64,000 nucleotides of DNA from Otis tarda. Its lineage: Eukaryota; Chordata; Aves; Otidiformes; Otididae. The stretch's first letter is position 1, and each line of letters opens with the position of its first letter. Location of the stretch: NCBI GenBank assembly GCA_026413225.1, contig CM048557.1:56906987-56970986 (forward strand), given 5' to 3'. Position numbers and translations under genes: made by a program. Of this stretch, positions 40,426-52,400 are shown in pieces. Below the pieces are notes generated by a model. That model was not told where the DNA came from. It made no database searches and was given only the letters and a program-made list of their open reading frames with translations.

Positions 40426-43400
40426 AGTGCAAATCTGCACTTAAGATACTCTCAGTAACAAATGACTTGGTTGGTCATTTGGCGTATACAGAATGAAATC
40501 CAGAAGAGTGTTGCAAAATTCCATTTGTTAAGAGCATTGTGGCATGAGTTGTGTCAGATATTCAAAAGGAAAGCATTGTGATATCAAGCTTTTGTTCAAG
40601 TATAATTTATTTTAACAATAAAATAACAAAAGAGTATGGAAAAGAGTGAGAGGTGTCTATTGTTAATATAAAGTCTGCTTTATTAGAACTCCCATGGTTA
40701 GATATCATAGCAGTATTTTTCGTCTCACAGACTGTGATGGAAGGAGTTAATGTGCTGTAGAGAAGAACAATCAGTGAACTTACCGTAAGGTGTTGCATTT
40801 AACAATGTTTTTGTGCAAAATTGGAACTTGGCACTTCATGGGAAGGGAAAGAATTTGTCTTTGTATTTGCTGAGTGCCTTAAAAAAAAAAAAAAAGAAGT
40901 TTTTGTGTCACCAGTACAGTAGGCAATCAGATGGAATAAGAGAGAAATGTTTCTAAACTATATTTTTGTTTCTGCATAATTCTTCCAATTTACTCACTTT
41001 TCATGAATTTCAGAGTAACTGCCAAAGTTGAATACCTGTGGGTTTCATGTCATCCTTGTATTCATGCAATGGCAGCTGCATAATACTGCCTGGTACTGCA
41101 ACACGTAATTGAAAATAGTACTTGTGAATTTACTAATACAAGCCTTTGTTTAAGTTCATGGGCCAGCTTCACCCCTGATGGAAGCCCAATGAAGGCAGCG
41201 AAGTAGAATAATGTTAACATCATTTGTTGATTTTGAAATGTTGACAGGATAACTTTTCAGACATAAAAATGTCTTAGAAGTTGGAGAAAGAGCTCTGGAA
41301 ATGTCAAAAATGGAGAACTGCCAGTGTTCATTGGATTAGCACCATTTGCAAGCCACAATCCAGCCAACAAGAGGCAATATGAAAGAAATCTGTGATTAGA
41401 AGAAATGTCCTGGCTTAATCAGCTAAAATCCTGTATGGCTAATGACAGAAGTTCTTTTTCACACACTCAAAAATGCTTGATAGGTCTATGACTGAAAATA
41501 AGTTTAAAGATTATTTTATTTAATTCAAACTGTGACTTGAACAATTTTCAATTGCAAGTAGACTGGGTCAAAAATGACAGAGAAAGAGGTAAGTCTGAAT
41601 AAGTTTAAACTTGGAAATATAAAGACAGAATTGTCTGAGCTAAGACACTTAAGAAGAGAATGGGAATGCCTTCTGCCTATCCCCTTGCCACCTCACAAAC
41701 ATGAGGTTCCAGTTTTACAAAGGAACTTGTGAAGTCTGAGGTTAGGATTTCAGCTGGCACTGCTGTTGTTCAAGTTCTAAACTGCTGGCAAGTTCTAAAC
41801 TACTCCCTTGCCCTCATCACAGCTCACTGATCTAGATAGCAGGAAAAGTTATATCACCAGATTTGAACATGCTGAAAAGAGAATGTGTATTTGAAAATTC
41901 TATTTCCTTTGAAAAAGAGTGGTATAAAGTTAGGGAGTAATTTTCACCAAAAAAAAACCCCCAACCAAATTATAAATGTTACCAAGGTTGCATTGATCTC
42001 CAAATACAACTTTGTTTTCCCATAAATGATTGCATCTTACTGCATCTCATTGTGGTGCTAAAACGTGATGAGCTTGTCTGGAATCAGTTGTAATACTCCA
42101 ATGCTTTTTGCTGAAGACAAAGAAATATTTTCAGTGCTTGAAGTTGTGTTTTAGCCAAAGAGATAGTAAAAGAGTCATAAAATATATACATATACCTGTT
42201 TGAATTGCCTCACTGAGAAAGAACAACGTGGTGTGCAGGGGAAGAGGAAGTAACAAACGTGGTGGTTAACCCACACGCTAAGAACACCCTGAGTGTTCTG
42301 TTTAATTAAAGAGGAGCCAATTGTTTTGTGTGAAGGATGGCTCATTATTTAAGTACAGGCAGAAAATGGTTAATTAGTTTACTTAACCAACTGTACTTTT
42401 ACTTCCTCTTATTCTTTGTGCTCTGAATGATGTTAAATGTATTTTACTTGATCCATGCAGTTTGATCCATTTTCCTTTAATTTTGTTACAAAGTATCAAT
42501 GTGAATCGTTGAATCATCTAACTACATTTCTCTTTGGGGTCAAAAACTAACTGCATTTCACTCTTTGGGGTGAAAAATAAGCAAAGGAAAGAAAGGTAAT
42601 TTAATTTAGAGTTAATAAGCTGCAGACTGATGTTTACAATAAGTCAGCCACTATTACCATCCTTAATAGGTGTGAATGAGACAGAGCAGATGTGGAGACA
42701 TCTCTCCTTTTCTTTTCCTTACTCTTAGCGGCTGAATCTCTCTTACACTCTTCTAAAATGAGCACATGGGTTGTTCAAGTGGGTGCATAACAGGACCATC
42801 TTATAAAATAAGAACCAAGGCCAAGAGTCTTTTAATTCTTCAGGTTTGTTTTCTTTAAAAAAAAAAAAAAAAAAGACATGGGTGTTTCGTTTCCCTGCAA
42901 CATTTAAACAGATGTAACAGTCTGTAAACAGAAGGAAAAGTGAAGAAAAGATCCTTACAGGTTAAGTGTTTTCATTCAACTTCTCTTTTGTATAGTATCC
43001 TTATGCAATATTCCAGTTCCTTGGAAAAGAACTGTAGTTGTATAAACCCTATTGCTTTCAGTTTGCAAATATATTTTGTGCTCTTGATTTTCTACAGACA
43101 TTATTAGAGATTAAAACATTGCTTTTCTGAAAAAATCTTTCTAAGTATGACCGTAACAGTTAATGTTCTGGATGCCATCTGCATTAGCCACTGGGTCTCT
43201 ACATCAAGTGTCAATAATGAAAAATATAGGAATGCAGTGAAAGAGAAGTCCTTTCAAAAAAATTCCTTACTATCACCAGACTCAGAATATCCAGAACTCA
43301 CTTTATGTTTCTACAAGATTGCTTCCTCAGTAGCTTCATCTCTGGAACTATACCCAAGATGAGTTACACTCTCACCATATTTTTAGAAAGTTTATGAGAG

Positions 43401-43529
43401 CTAAGAAATGCAGAGAGGAGGAGGACTACACAGGAAAATCAAAAATATTTTGTGCTTTTGCAAGCAACTAATTCCACAGTATAACAGTCTTAAAAGGGAA
43501 CAGATCTGCTAATGCATACCATTATTTAA
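40426..43529. other. Unique AT-rich non-coding DNA
   Basis: No gene recognised. It contains a 17-base direct duplication (CAAGTTCTAAACT(G/A)CT) at about 41771-41806, the ~30-bp duplication annotated separately, and a run of 18 A at 42857-42874. The 42290-42430 part has several TTAATTA and TTTAATTAAA words. Confidence 0.5.
42518..42577. repeat. Tandem duplication of a ~30-bp unit
   Basis: Two adjacent copies (29 and 31 bases): CTAACTACATTTCTCTTTGG with the tail GGTCAAAAA, then CTAACTGCATTTCACTCTTT with the tail GGGGTGAAAAA. They differ by a few substitutions and a two-base insertion. A local duplication of moderate age. Confidence 0.85.
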
Positions 43530-43705
43530 AAAACTACGTGACACTTTGTATCCGAGGATCTTTGCAAAAATCAGGATATGTTACTCTCCTTTACAGATAG
43601 TGTATTTTGCTAAAGGTCATTCAGCAAGCTGAAACATGAGCAGAAGCAAGGTGTTCTGTCTCCTGTGCCTGTATTCTATCCACCACAAGACACCACGGCC
43701 CTGTG
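43530..43705 (+). mobile_element. Ancient MIR/L3-like amniote retroposon
   Basis: TATCCGAGGATCTTTGCAAA, CTCCTTTACAGATAGTGTAT, TGCTAAAGGTCATTCAGCAA and CTGTATTCTATCCACCACAA line up with the body, the acagatg core, the TGCCCAAGGTCA core and the CTCTATCCACTA-type end of the MIR/L3-like family. It is strongly diverged but has the right order and spacing. Confidence 0.55.
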
Positions 43706-46700
43706 AAGATGAACAGCTATGAAGAGAGGCTTTTGTCTGATTAATCTTTTGTCCTGTCAAGTTCACAACACCCTTTGCAAAATTGTAGTTCAAGGTCCTC
43801 TGATGTTTACCTTACATATCACCACCTATTTTTCTGAGGTTTTTATAAGTCAGGCATGAAAAATTTGCTCCAGGGTGAAAGTTGGCATGAAAGTGTCTCC
43901 AGCCAGGAGCACAGCTTTTTTTTATTATTATTATTATTTTTTTTATTTTTAAAACTAACTTAAGGGAAAGGAAAAAATAAAGGGTAAAATATTTCCAAGA
44001 GCTTGCAAAGCTGGAAACAACAACAAGATCATTTACTTGAACCGGTTTACCCAGACTGAACTCTAACAAGAACCATACCATGCCTTAACTCAAAAGTAAC
44101 CCAAAGCATTGTAACCCGCTCAGTCCTCTTGTCCACCAGAGTTCAGTGGAATTCTAAGGCTTTTTGTGGTATTTTTGGGGTTTTTTTTTCTGAATTAGTC
44201 CCACTGTGGTACAACACTAACAGCAGGAATGTTGTGAGGGCTTAAAGTCACTGGAATTTCCAGCTCATGGTGATTTGGCTGAACTTCAGATAGGGGGACA
44301 CTCATTTCACATCTCTCAAATTAACATTCAAGTTCACACGTAAGTGTGGGCTCTACCATAGCATTAGGGAGGGTACTAAAATTTGCACTTGCTCCATGTG
44401 TTTCCACAACCACTCCAGGTATCCTGGAGCATGCAAGGTATCCTTCTTGGGAAAGATGCTCAGCTCAGCCATGGGCAATATGCTTTGCCAAAGGTTGGGA
44501 TGGAAATAAGATTTACTCTGATTTAATTTTTTTGTGTGTGTTTTTGACTGGGCTGCTGCCCGGGCTGCCTCAAATTCACCACCATCATTACAGGTTTCAG
44601 ATAGTTTTTCCATATCCCATACCCCACCTCTCCTGCAGACATGGTGTGAATGATAAGAGACAGGCTTCAGTGGTTCCAAGGATGAAAAGGGTCCTTTAAT
44701 AAAGCTGCTAATACAGAAAATATCCTACACACTGATGCATTAGATCGTAGATTAAGCATGCCCTGTATGATTACTTTCCCGATCATGAAAAGTGAAGTAG
44801 GCACTACCAGAGGAAAAGCATGGTCCTTGTACAAAGAGATTAAATCTGACCTAACTCAGGTGGAGTGCTGGCAGCACATGATTATCTCAGTCCAGATCTC
44901 AAATATGCAAGCATGAAACATAGTCTCACACCTTTTTACACACCAAAAGGAAAATTTTCAATGTGAAAAATATTTCTTTAATAAGCGTCCAGTGAACTTC
45001 CAAAATTCAGGGCTTTATATAAGGGAAGTCTGGTTTCAATAATAACAATTTTGGAATGAATTTTGACTAATGCAAGGGAATATGGATATTTAGGACTTTG
45101 GGAAAAATGGGCTTTGTTTCGTCATTTCTAAATTATTTGCTTACTTTGTCTTATATTGTGCTGTCTTACTGTCATACTGACTTAAGATTCCTGAGGTATC
45201 AAGACTTCAAGAAAATGAATTTATGTTACAAAAAATCCTTAGTCTGTCTAAAATGTGGTACAAGATTTGGCACCATTGAATAATGCTGGTGTCAATGTTA
45301 AAAGCTGTCTTCCCTCATAAAAGTATCATTCTGCCCTCAAGAAGATATAGGGCAATAATCTCTCTTAATTTTACTGTTCCTGAATAAGAGTCTGAAGATT
45401 TACCATTCTTTTTCTTTAAAATAGCTTTTGAAAGATCTTGTGGTGACAGGCCACACCAAAGTGCCTACAGGGACAGCCAACGGTTCTTCCTTTTCTTTGC
45501 CTGGAGATTACTGCTTTTCCTCATCTCGTCTTTCTTCCATCAAATGCCAGAGGATTTATCCATCCTTACCTTGTCACAATGGTTCTGGCAAATGCTTCTC
45601 AGGATCAGCTCATGCCAGTTTAAAGACTATTTACTTAATTCTGGAAGAGACACAGAGAGAAGTTTTCAGGTAACTTGATATTTACAGGATATTTCCGGAG
45701 ACAATTGTTTAAAATTTTACAGTTATATAGAAAAAAGAGAAAAATAGTTGATTATAGTTAAAGCAGCATAAATTATACAGTCATAACTTTACAACCAGTT
45801 TTGGAGTTACAACGCTGTTTACAATTGTGAAAACTTACCAGGCAGGGAGAATATGGAGGCCTACAAGAGAGGAGAAATGTGAATTTGTAGGGAGATTGTA
45901 AAAGATATTCCAATCCTTTTCCAAAGCTGGTAAAGTTATTACATTGCTAGCTGGGAACAGATTTAGGGTAGCCAATGGGTGTTTTGACACCAGCTTCAGT
46001 GAAATGATGATTCACCCAGGCCCTTACTCTTTCCAGCAGGAAAATCTGTAGCTATTCCTGCTTTACAGATTATGAAAACAAAGCTTTTGAATATGTATAG
46101 TTATAGTCCTCAACATCAAGAAGCAACAAGAAAAAAAAAATCTTTGAGATGCTGATAGCTTTGCGGTGTGAGAACTTACAGGCTTCTTTATAGTTTTCCT
46201 GCCTAATAACTTTAGATTACTTCCTGTTTACCGACAGTGCATCTAATGCGTATGTCAGCCCGGTGCAGCACTGACATGATATATGCATTAGACCACACAT
46301 TGATAGCAAAGAGAAAGTTACTTGATTCTGACAGGACAAGAAAATTACCCACAAGCAGTAAAATATACGGTTGCCATGTGACTATGTTCTGCTTCAAAAC
46401 CATGTATCATATGATGATAACACAAGAATTAGGGGAATGTGAGAGATGCTGGAACTGCAAAGCCAGTTATCTGGTCCCTTTGCCTGCATGTGCCCTGCAT
46501 TAATATGCACACCTACTTTACTCTCCCTTATGTCCTGATGGGCTGCTGAGCTTTGCTTGGTGTTATTGTGGTTTTCCACCACAGCCAGCCCAATTGCTAC
46601 ACCCCTTGTGCGTTGCCTTCTTTCCCTTGCAGCACTAAGTGACTGCACCTTAGACATAATTCCTTCTGTTTGTAATGACTTTGCTGTTCACCTGCCCTCC

Positions 46701-47811
46701 CACACACCTTCTTGTCACACTGCCTGCACTGCGCTAAATACACATGCCAGGCTGGGAGAGGTAAGGCAGTCCAGGGTAAAAAGAAAAGGGGCAACAGACA
46801 ACTTGCTGTTAATATTAACAGTTTGGTGTCCTTCACAGAGAATCCAGGCTTGTGATGAAATAACACTGCATTTCCTTGCAATCTTGTTGATATTTTAATT
46901 ACAAATCTAAAGCATCAAATTCACCAACTCAATGAAAATAAGGGAGAAGAAAATGTATTATCTAAAGATAAAACAATAGAGTCAAGGTAGCTGAGATCAT
47001 GTCTATGTGTTTTCTAAGCAAATTCTGGCATTTTATTTAGTTAATGATGTGAGCTACTGAAAGGTAAGTCATTGGTTAAAACTCCTATACGTGTATTTTT
47101 GCCTTTACTGTGATTTGCATAAATGCCGACTGTGCTACCTGAAAGCGTTCCTGTCCTGATTTATGGGTGTGTTTGTATTGCTCATATTATAAATCTTCTC
47201 CTCTAGGACACTTCTGTTCTGGTATTTATTGACCAAAGACAATTTGCGTTAAGAATGTTTTGAGATCTTGCCAGATATGCACTAGGGGATATTTGAGAAA
47301 ACATTCAGTACTCAAGTGAATGAATCTAGGCAAGTGTATGATCTCACTACCCAGATAAACATTTTGCCATAATATTTTAGTACCCTATTTTATTAAGAGA
47401 AACCTATGTCTTCATATGCATCTATTTACCATAGAGTCAATTCATTTAGGCCAAATCAAAATAAGTGCTGTAAGAAGATAATTTAGGCTAGCAGTCTCAA
47501 GCTGGTGATTATGACTCAGTGAACAAATCTTCAGGGTCAGATCTTCTTTTGCTAAATCTAGCTTGAGCCTGAGTACTACCCCGTATTGAAACAAAACACC
47601 CAAACGTGCCCTATGTACCCTGTTTCTAAATTTCTAAGAATTTTACTACGAGGAGAGGGTTCTTTTTTACTAATTATTATTATTAAATCTGAAAATACCT
47701 AGAAAGCTTTGATTGAAATGAGCATTTTGCATTGCTGGGAGATGTACATCTTCACAGTACGAGAGGTGGTCACCAAAATAAAAAGGCTATGTGAACTGTG
47801 GGAGAAATATG
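43706..47811. other. Unique non-coding DNA
   Basis: No protein-coding exon recognised. A T/TTA-rich low-complexity patch lies at 43915-43950. Open frames of 110-117 codons occur at 44346-44699 (+), 44353-44679 (-) and 46557-46898 (+), in overlapping antisense pairs with no domain resemblance. A donor-like AAAG|GTAAGT at 47072-47078 lacks a partner. Confidence 0.45.
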
Positions 47812-47850
47812 TTCAGGAGAAACTGAGGCACAAGGAGATGAAGGGGTGCT
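47812..47850 (+). mobile_element. Possible MIR/L3-like fragment
   Basis: AGGAGAAACTGAGGCACAAG followed by GAGATGAAG is the gaaactgaggca core of MIR/L3-like retroposons. Only about 40 bases are recognisable, so this is a weak call. Confidence 0.35.
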
Positions 47851-48246
47851 TATGCAAAAAAAATCAGCTCTGCTGCATCTGGTGGCACAAGGGTGCATTT
47901 CTTCGTGCCTGTGCCGTTATACAGCCTTCATAATATGCCCCTGCCTGGGACCACAGTGCTAGGAGCACAAATCCACCCTCTGCTGGGCTTTCTGTGGCTT
48001 GATTCAGGCCAAAGTCAACCTTTCCCCTGGGATTAGGCACCCTTCTTTCAGAGGGCAGAGGGAGAGGGCAGGGATTCCCCACATTGTTTTGTTTCCCTGC
48101 CTGCCCATCCCCGTGCAAGGCAGGGTCACAGCATCAATGCTGGAGCTGGCAGATGCTCCTGTCTTTGAAGCAGCTCTGCCCACCAGCCACTCCCAGCTGG
48201 GAAGCTGTTGCAGGAGCTCTTGGTCTCTCCTGCCAAATCTCTTTCG
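47851..48246. other. Unique GC-richer DNA left of the fold-back element
   Basis: Composition is more GC-rich than most of the window, with overlapping open frames of 80-90 codons on both strands, none recognisable. No repeat family or RNA gene seen. Confidence 0.4.
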
Positions 48247-48573
48247 CTTTGCAAGAAACAGTTAGAGTTTCATTTGACCAAAGAGAGAAAGCAAGACCAA
48301 GCATGAATCTCTCTCCTGCTGGTTAGGGCACTCACCTGGAAGGGAGGAGACCTGGGCTCCAGTCTCTTGTTTCAATGAGCGTTTATGTGGTTTGTATTAA
48401 GCAGCCATTGGATAAAATACTTAAATAGTCATTAGAGCAGGGATGGCAGCCCAGGTCTGCCCCCTCCCCTTCCAGGTGAGGGCCCCAAACCACCAGAGAG
48501 TCATGCTTGGTCTTGCTATCTCCCTATCTCCCTATCTCTCTCTAATGAATCTGTAATTATTTGATGCAAAGTG
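48247..48573. mobile_element. Near-palindromic fold-back element (MITE-like), ~330 bp
   Basis: The left arm (about 48247-48390) and right arm (about 48412-48573) are inverted copies around a loop of ~21 bases. Exact inverted matches include GCAAGACCAAGCATGA (48291-48306 against 48501-48516), CTCACCTGGAAGGG (48331-48344 against 48467-48480) and GACCTGGGCT (48349-48358 against 48448-48457), joined by diverged stretches with small indels. The outer ends meet as CTTTGCA and TGCAAAG. There is no coding capacity. It resembles palindromic non-autonomous repeats I recall from turtle and crocodile genomes (GGTTAGGGCACTCACCTGG core), but no family name is asserted. A transcript across it would fold into a long hairpin. 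Confidence 0.8.
48517..48543. repeat. Short tandem repeat, TATCTCCC x3
   Basis: Three units of CTATCTCC lie inside the outer part of the right arm of the fold-back element and lengthen that arm relative to the left one. A slippage expansion after the element formed. Confidence 0.8.
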
Positions 48574-48989
48574 GAACAGCTTCCACAGCAAAGATGGGAG
48601 AGCACCCCTCCCTCACCGCCTCTCCCCTGGTTTTGGAGAGGTGGGTTCAAAGGCTCTTGGGCAGAGCAGGAAACTCATCCGAGGTCTCCCAACCCCGAGC
48701 TGCAGGTTCACAGCAAGAGCAGTGGCACTGCTCCTCCAGTGGCTATGCGCGCTTTGAGATCACCCGTCAGACTGAGCCCTTAAGGAGACCACACACATAA
48801 TGATACCTCATCTGTAGATCCCCATCCGTCCAGCACCAAGGGTTTGGTGGGTGGGGTGACCAGAAGCAGAGCTGGAGGCACTGGGGGATCTCCCTGTCCA
48901 GCTGAGAAGCACTGGGGAGGTGGCAGGAGAGCAGGGGCTGGAAGTGGGCTCTGCCGAGACTCAAGGGCTCCCTGTCCTTGCCCGAATCT
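48574..48989. other. GC-rich sequence next to the fold-back element
   Basis: GC-richer than average with several overlapping open frames (up to 115 codons) that match nothing known. A segment near 48620-48700 (GGTGGGTTCAAAGGCTCTTG, GAGGTCTCCCAACCCC) is weakly similar to fold-back arms and could be a third decayed copy, but this is not secure. Confidence 0.4.
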
Positions 48990-49095
48990 AGCCCCAGGTC
49001 ACCTGCCAAAGACCACACAGGGAGCCTCAGGAAGAGCAAGACCTGAACAGCCATCTCCTGAGGCACAGCCCAGGCCGTGACAGCCAGGCACCTCT
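48990..49095 (+). mobile_element. Ancient MIR/L3-like retroposon 3' part
   Basis: GGTCACCTGCCAAAGACCAC followed by ACAGGGAGCC, AGAGCAAGACCTGAACAGCC and ATCTCCTGAGGCACAGCCCA matches the cctgcccaaggccacacagggag...agagc...gaac...tctcctgag core in order. Only the 3' half is recognisable. Confidence 0.5.
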
Positions 49096-52000
49096 TTGCT
49101 CTCAAGCGCTTCAATGTGATCTCTCAAGGAATCAAAAAAATCTGTAGCAAGGGTGGACAAGGCAGATTGTTCATCACCCAGAAAGATGGCGGCTAACAGC
49201 CACTGCCGTTTCCAGTGCATACATGTAATTAGCAAACCATTCAGTAGAGTGTCCTGAATGAAACACACAAATAAAGCTGGCGAGTTCCTGGTGGAACGAT
49301 TTAGTTATCTTTCCAGAGGAAAACAATGTGTCTGTGTGCAACCTTTTAACTCTTTTTCTCTTTCCTCCTCTCACTCTTATACTGGATAATTATTTATTTT
49401 GCAGCTTAATTAGCTAATTATGCATGTGTTGTGGTGCTTTTAAGCAGGAAGTCACTTTGTTTAGTTGTTGCTGGCATGTGGCTTTTGTTCAGCTTCTGTG
49501 ATGTCAGTTTATAACACAAACGTCTTTACTTGCAGTGGTCTGAGGTGATGAAGTCTGTTCCTGATGTTAATATTTTAATTATCAGAGTAAAGTGTACAAA
49601 AGGGCAGTGACTGACAGGGAATGGCTTCACATGGGTGGAGGGTAACTGGTAAGTTTGCACAAGCCTCCAGCTGCCTGTCTGTGAGGCACAGGTGTGCTGT
49701 TTCCCTTTAGAATACATGTTTTGAGGCTTTCCAGAGAGCGCATTAAAAGGCATGTGACAAGAGTTCACCAAATCTAGCCAGGAGTTTCTTTTCTGGCTAT
49801 CTTTTCAGAAACATAAAGGGTCTTGAGGTGGATCCGCACCCCATCAGCTCAACAATAAAGGGGTCTAGGCAGAACTGGTCTTTAGGAAGGAAATGCAAAT
49901 GGGATATGTCACAAGGAGCTGAAGTAAGTTATCTTGCTGCCTGCTACTACAGCTCCACAGGACAGGGCAAATTACACCTGCCTGCACACAAGCACCAGCT
50001 CCACGTACGTGCAGGCCAGGTGCACAAGGTCATTGCAAGAGTTAGTGGCTCCATTCCTTATCAAGTGCCCAGCCATGAAAGCAATTACACCATGTATCAG
50101 TGATTTTCTCCTACAGCTGTCCAATTCTCTAGTTTGTCTGATTTGGAGATATCCAGCATGGTGCCCTGTGCCAGCTCCAAGCCCTGACAAACGTCTCTCG
50201 TTTACATTCGGTTGTCAGACATAATGTATGCAGCCACGGACCTGCAGTAACATTTATTCCTCCTCCGGCTGAAAAGATGAGTAAGGCTCTTAGGCTCATT
50301 TCCCCAGTGGTAAACTCTAGCTATCTCAGTTAGGAAACTGGTCTCCCTCAATTCCTTATCTAGTCAGCTGAGCTGCTCAAGAGGACTATTCAGAGCATGT
50401 GAATTAGTTTCTCCTGAGAATTACCCTTTAAAGAGCCTCTCTCATGCAGGAACACTACAGCTACTAGCTTACGATACCTGTAACAGTGTTTTAAACCTCT
50501 TTTTATATTCACAGATTAATACTCTACACATTTCTATATGTTCATATATTGAGAAATAAACTTTCCTATGAATCTATTAATTTGTCCACCAGAAACTGTG
50601 CCTGCTACCTGATGAATGCTGAAGGAAAAAGAATAGCCTTAGAATAAGTCCCTTAGAAACCATAACATGTACAACAGTTCCTACATGATCAGCTTTGAGA
50701 CTGAAATGTTGCTCTGTGTTTTTAAGCTCACTGACAGTTTTATGATTTGAAGACATTTTTTTCTGCCTCTTTCTCACCCTCCCATTCACGTATTCTTCAC
50801 GGTGGTGCCTGTGCAACAACATTCAGTAATAACCCCTTTCCCTAAGGGATCAAGGAAGGAAATTCGACAAGTCACTACCTCTCCCCTTTCTTTTTTTTTT
50901 TTTTTTTGGTTTGGATGGTCTCTGAAATGGGCTGGAATGCAAATGGCAGATATTTGGCAGGTTGACATTTGTCTGCAAAGCTAGGCACTGAGCCAGAAGC
51001 ATGGAGCAAGCTGGAGTGGGTTTACATAAAGTGGGAGCAATGGTGCCAGAGCACTCCAATACATTTTCCCCTGAGACTCATAGGCAGCCCACTTAATACT
51101 TCATTAAGGGTGAAATCCAGCACTATTTGAAGAGCCTTAGGAAAGGGCCTGTGCACCAATTAAGTTCTGAAGGCCTCTGCACTGGTCTGAATTCCAACCA
51201 AAATAAGAACTGTTAGCTGAGGAAAAGATGCTATTACCCAGATTACTGTCTGCTCTTGTCAGGAAAAGAGACTGTTGGCATATGGTTGGAAGCAGCACAA
51301 TCCTTCTACACAATCCTTCATAGCTGCGTCCTTGCAGCATGTTTGGTGCAAACAGGCTCTTGTCTGTCCAAGGAGAACCCTTACAGTGTGAAAGAGCCCA
51401 GGCAAGCAAGAGAGCAGGATCTCTCCACGATGGACTCTAGAATCTGGTCTTTCTTAAAATGGGAATACAAGAGTCACTTCGATGCTGCTGGGATGTAACA
51501 GGTACAGCACACAGGGCTGACTGTGGAGCAGTGGCTCAGAATGGCATCCCGGACTCTATTTTTCAGCCATAGGTCTTAGTTTTTATGAATCTTTTTCTGT
51601 ACAAATACAGGATGCACACAGGGATGATAGGCATGATACAGCATTCACTACAGGCAAGAAGTGTCTGCTATCCCTTCAGGAGGCTGGAATATAGTTTTTG
51701 CTGGAGAAAAAGTTCACCTAAATTATTTTTTTATTTATACCTATAAGCTAGGCAGGCATTTAGTAGCTCTCTACTGCAATAGGAATTTAGTCATAGATGG
51801 AGGATATCTTTCTATTAACAAGGTCAACACCATTATTTTGTATGGGTTGCATGAACGCTCATTTGTTTGCATGCAGTGTGAAGAACACTGCATATTTTAA
51901 TTCCTAAACAATGGGGTGGCACAATGTCAAAGAGACACAGAGGGACAGGGGGAGTATGGGAAATGCTTGTAATACCCCAGAGCCTTTTCATAGCAAACCA

Positions 52001-52249
52001 GTGATAATACAAGCTAATGGTTTCTGTAATATGAACCAGCATAAGGTCAATTTAAGACTGATTTTTAGCTTCCATCAGAGGACATCTGGTCCATAAATAA
52101 ATCTCTTTACATAGTACATTAGATTGAAATGTAGAGTTGAGTACTGAATGCTGGAAATACGTTTTTCAATTAAAAACCTCTTCACACTACATAGAGATGC
52201 CAGAGAAGCTGAGTGCAGGGATAGGGACTTACCAAACAATTTGTGAGAT
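49096..52249. other. Unique non-coding DNA
   Basis: No gene recognised. A homeodomain-site-like palindrome at 49407-49420 lies in a TAAT-rich block (see findings). A run of 17 T lies at 50891-50907. Half of an old palindromic repeat (AAGGGTGAAATCCAGCAC, 51106-51123) is a possible but unproven remnant. Open frames under 100 codons show no resemblance to known proteins. Confidence 0.45.
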
Positions 52250-52400
52250 CAACCCATCAATTGAATATCAGCCCCTTGATGCATATGCTTAACTCCCATT
52301 AGCGGCACTGGGAGCAACAAGACTGCACCAATGGAGAGAATCGACCTCATAGTCTTTATAGAGATGCAGATGATTTCCATTGAAATTAAGGTGTTTTTAA
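52250..52400. repeat. Possible ancient sauropsid palindromic repeat remnant
   Basis: On the minus strand the part at 52270-52310 reads AATGGGAGTTAAGCATATGC and then ATCAAGGGGCTGA. This resembles the tgggagttaagcacatgcttaag...gctgaa core of an old repeat I remember as common in reptile and bird genomes. TTTCCATTGAAATTA at 52376-52390 fits its neighbouring arm. It is highly decayed and the family is not named. Confidence 0.3.

Noticed and set aside
44346..44699. Overlapping + and - open frames of 108-117 codons
   Set aside because: Antisense pair in slightly GC-richer DNA, no known motif, no convincing exon borders.
46557..46898. 113-codon + strand open frame with antisense partners
   Set aside because: No domain, no signal peptide or repeat pattern of a known family, and three frames are open at once.
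48320..48372. tRNA-like segment (GGTTAGGGCA ... GGGCTCCAGT)
   Set aside because: It has the look of A- and B-box words but no cloverleaf can be drawn, and it is one arm of the fold-back element.
48620..48700. Third fold-back copy
   Set aside because: Only two weakly matching words; the arms do not pair convincingly.
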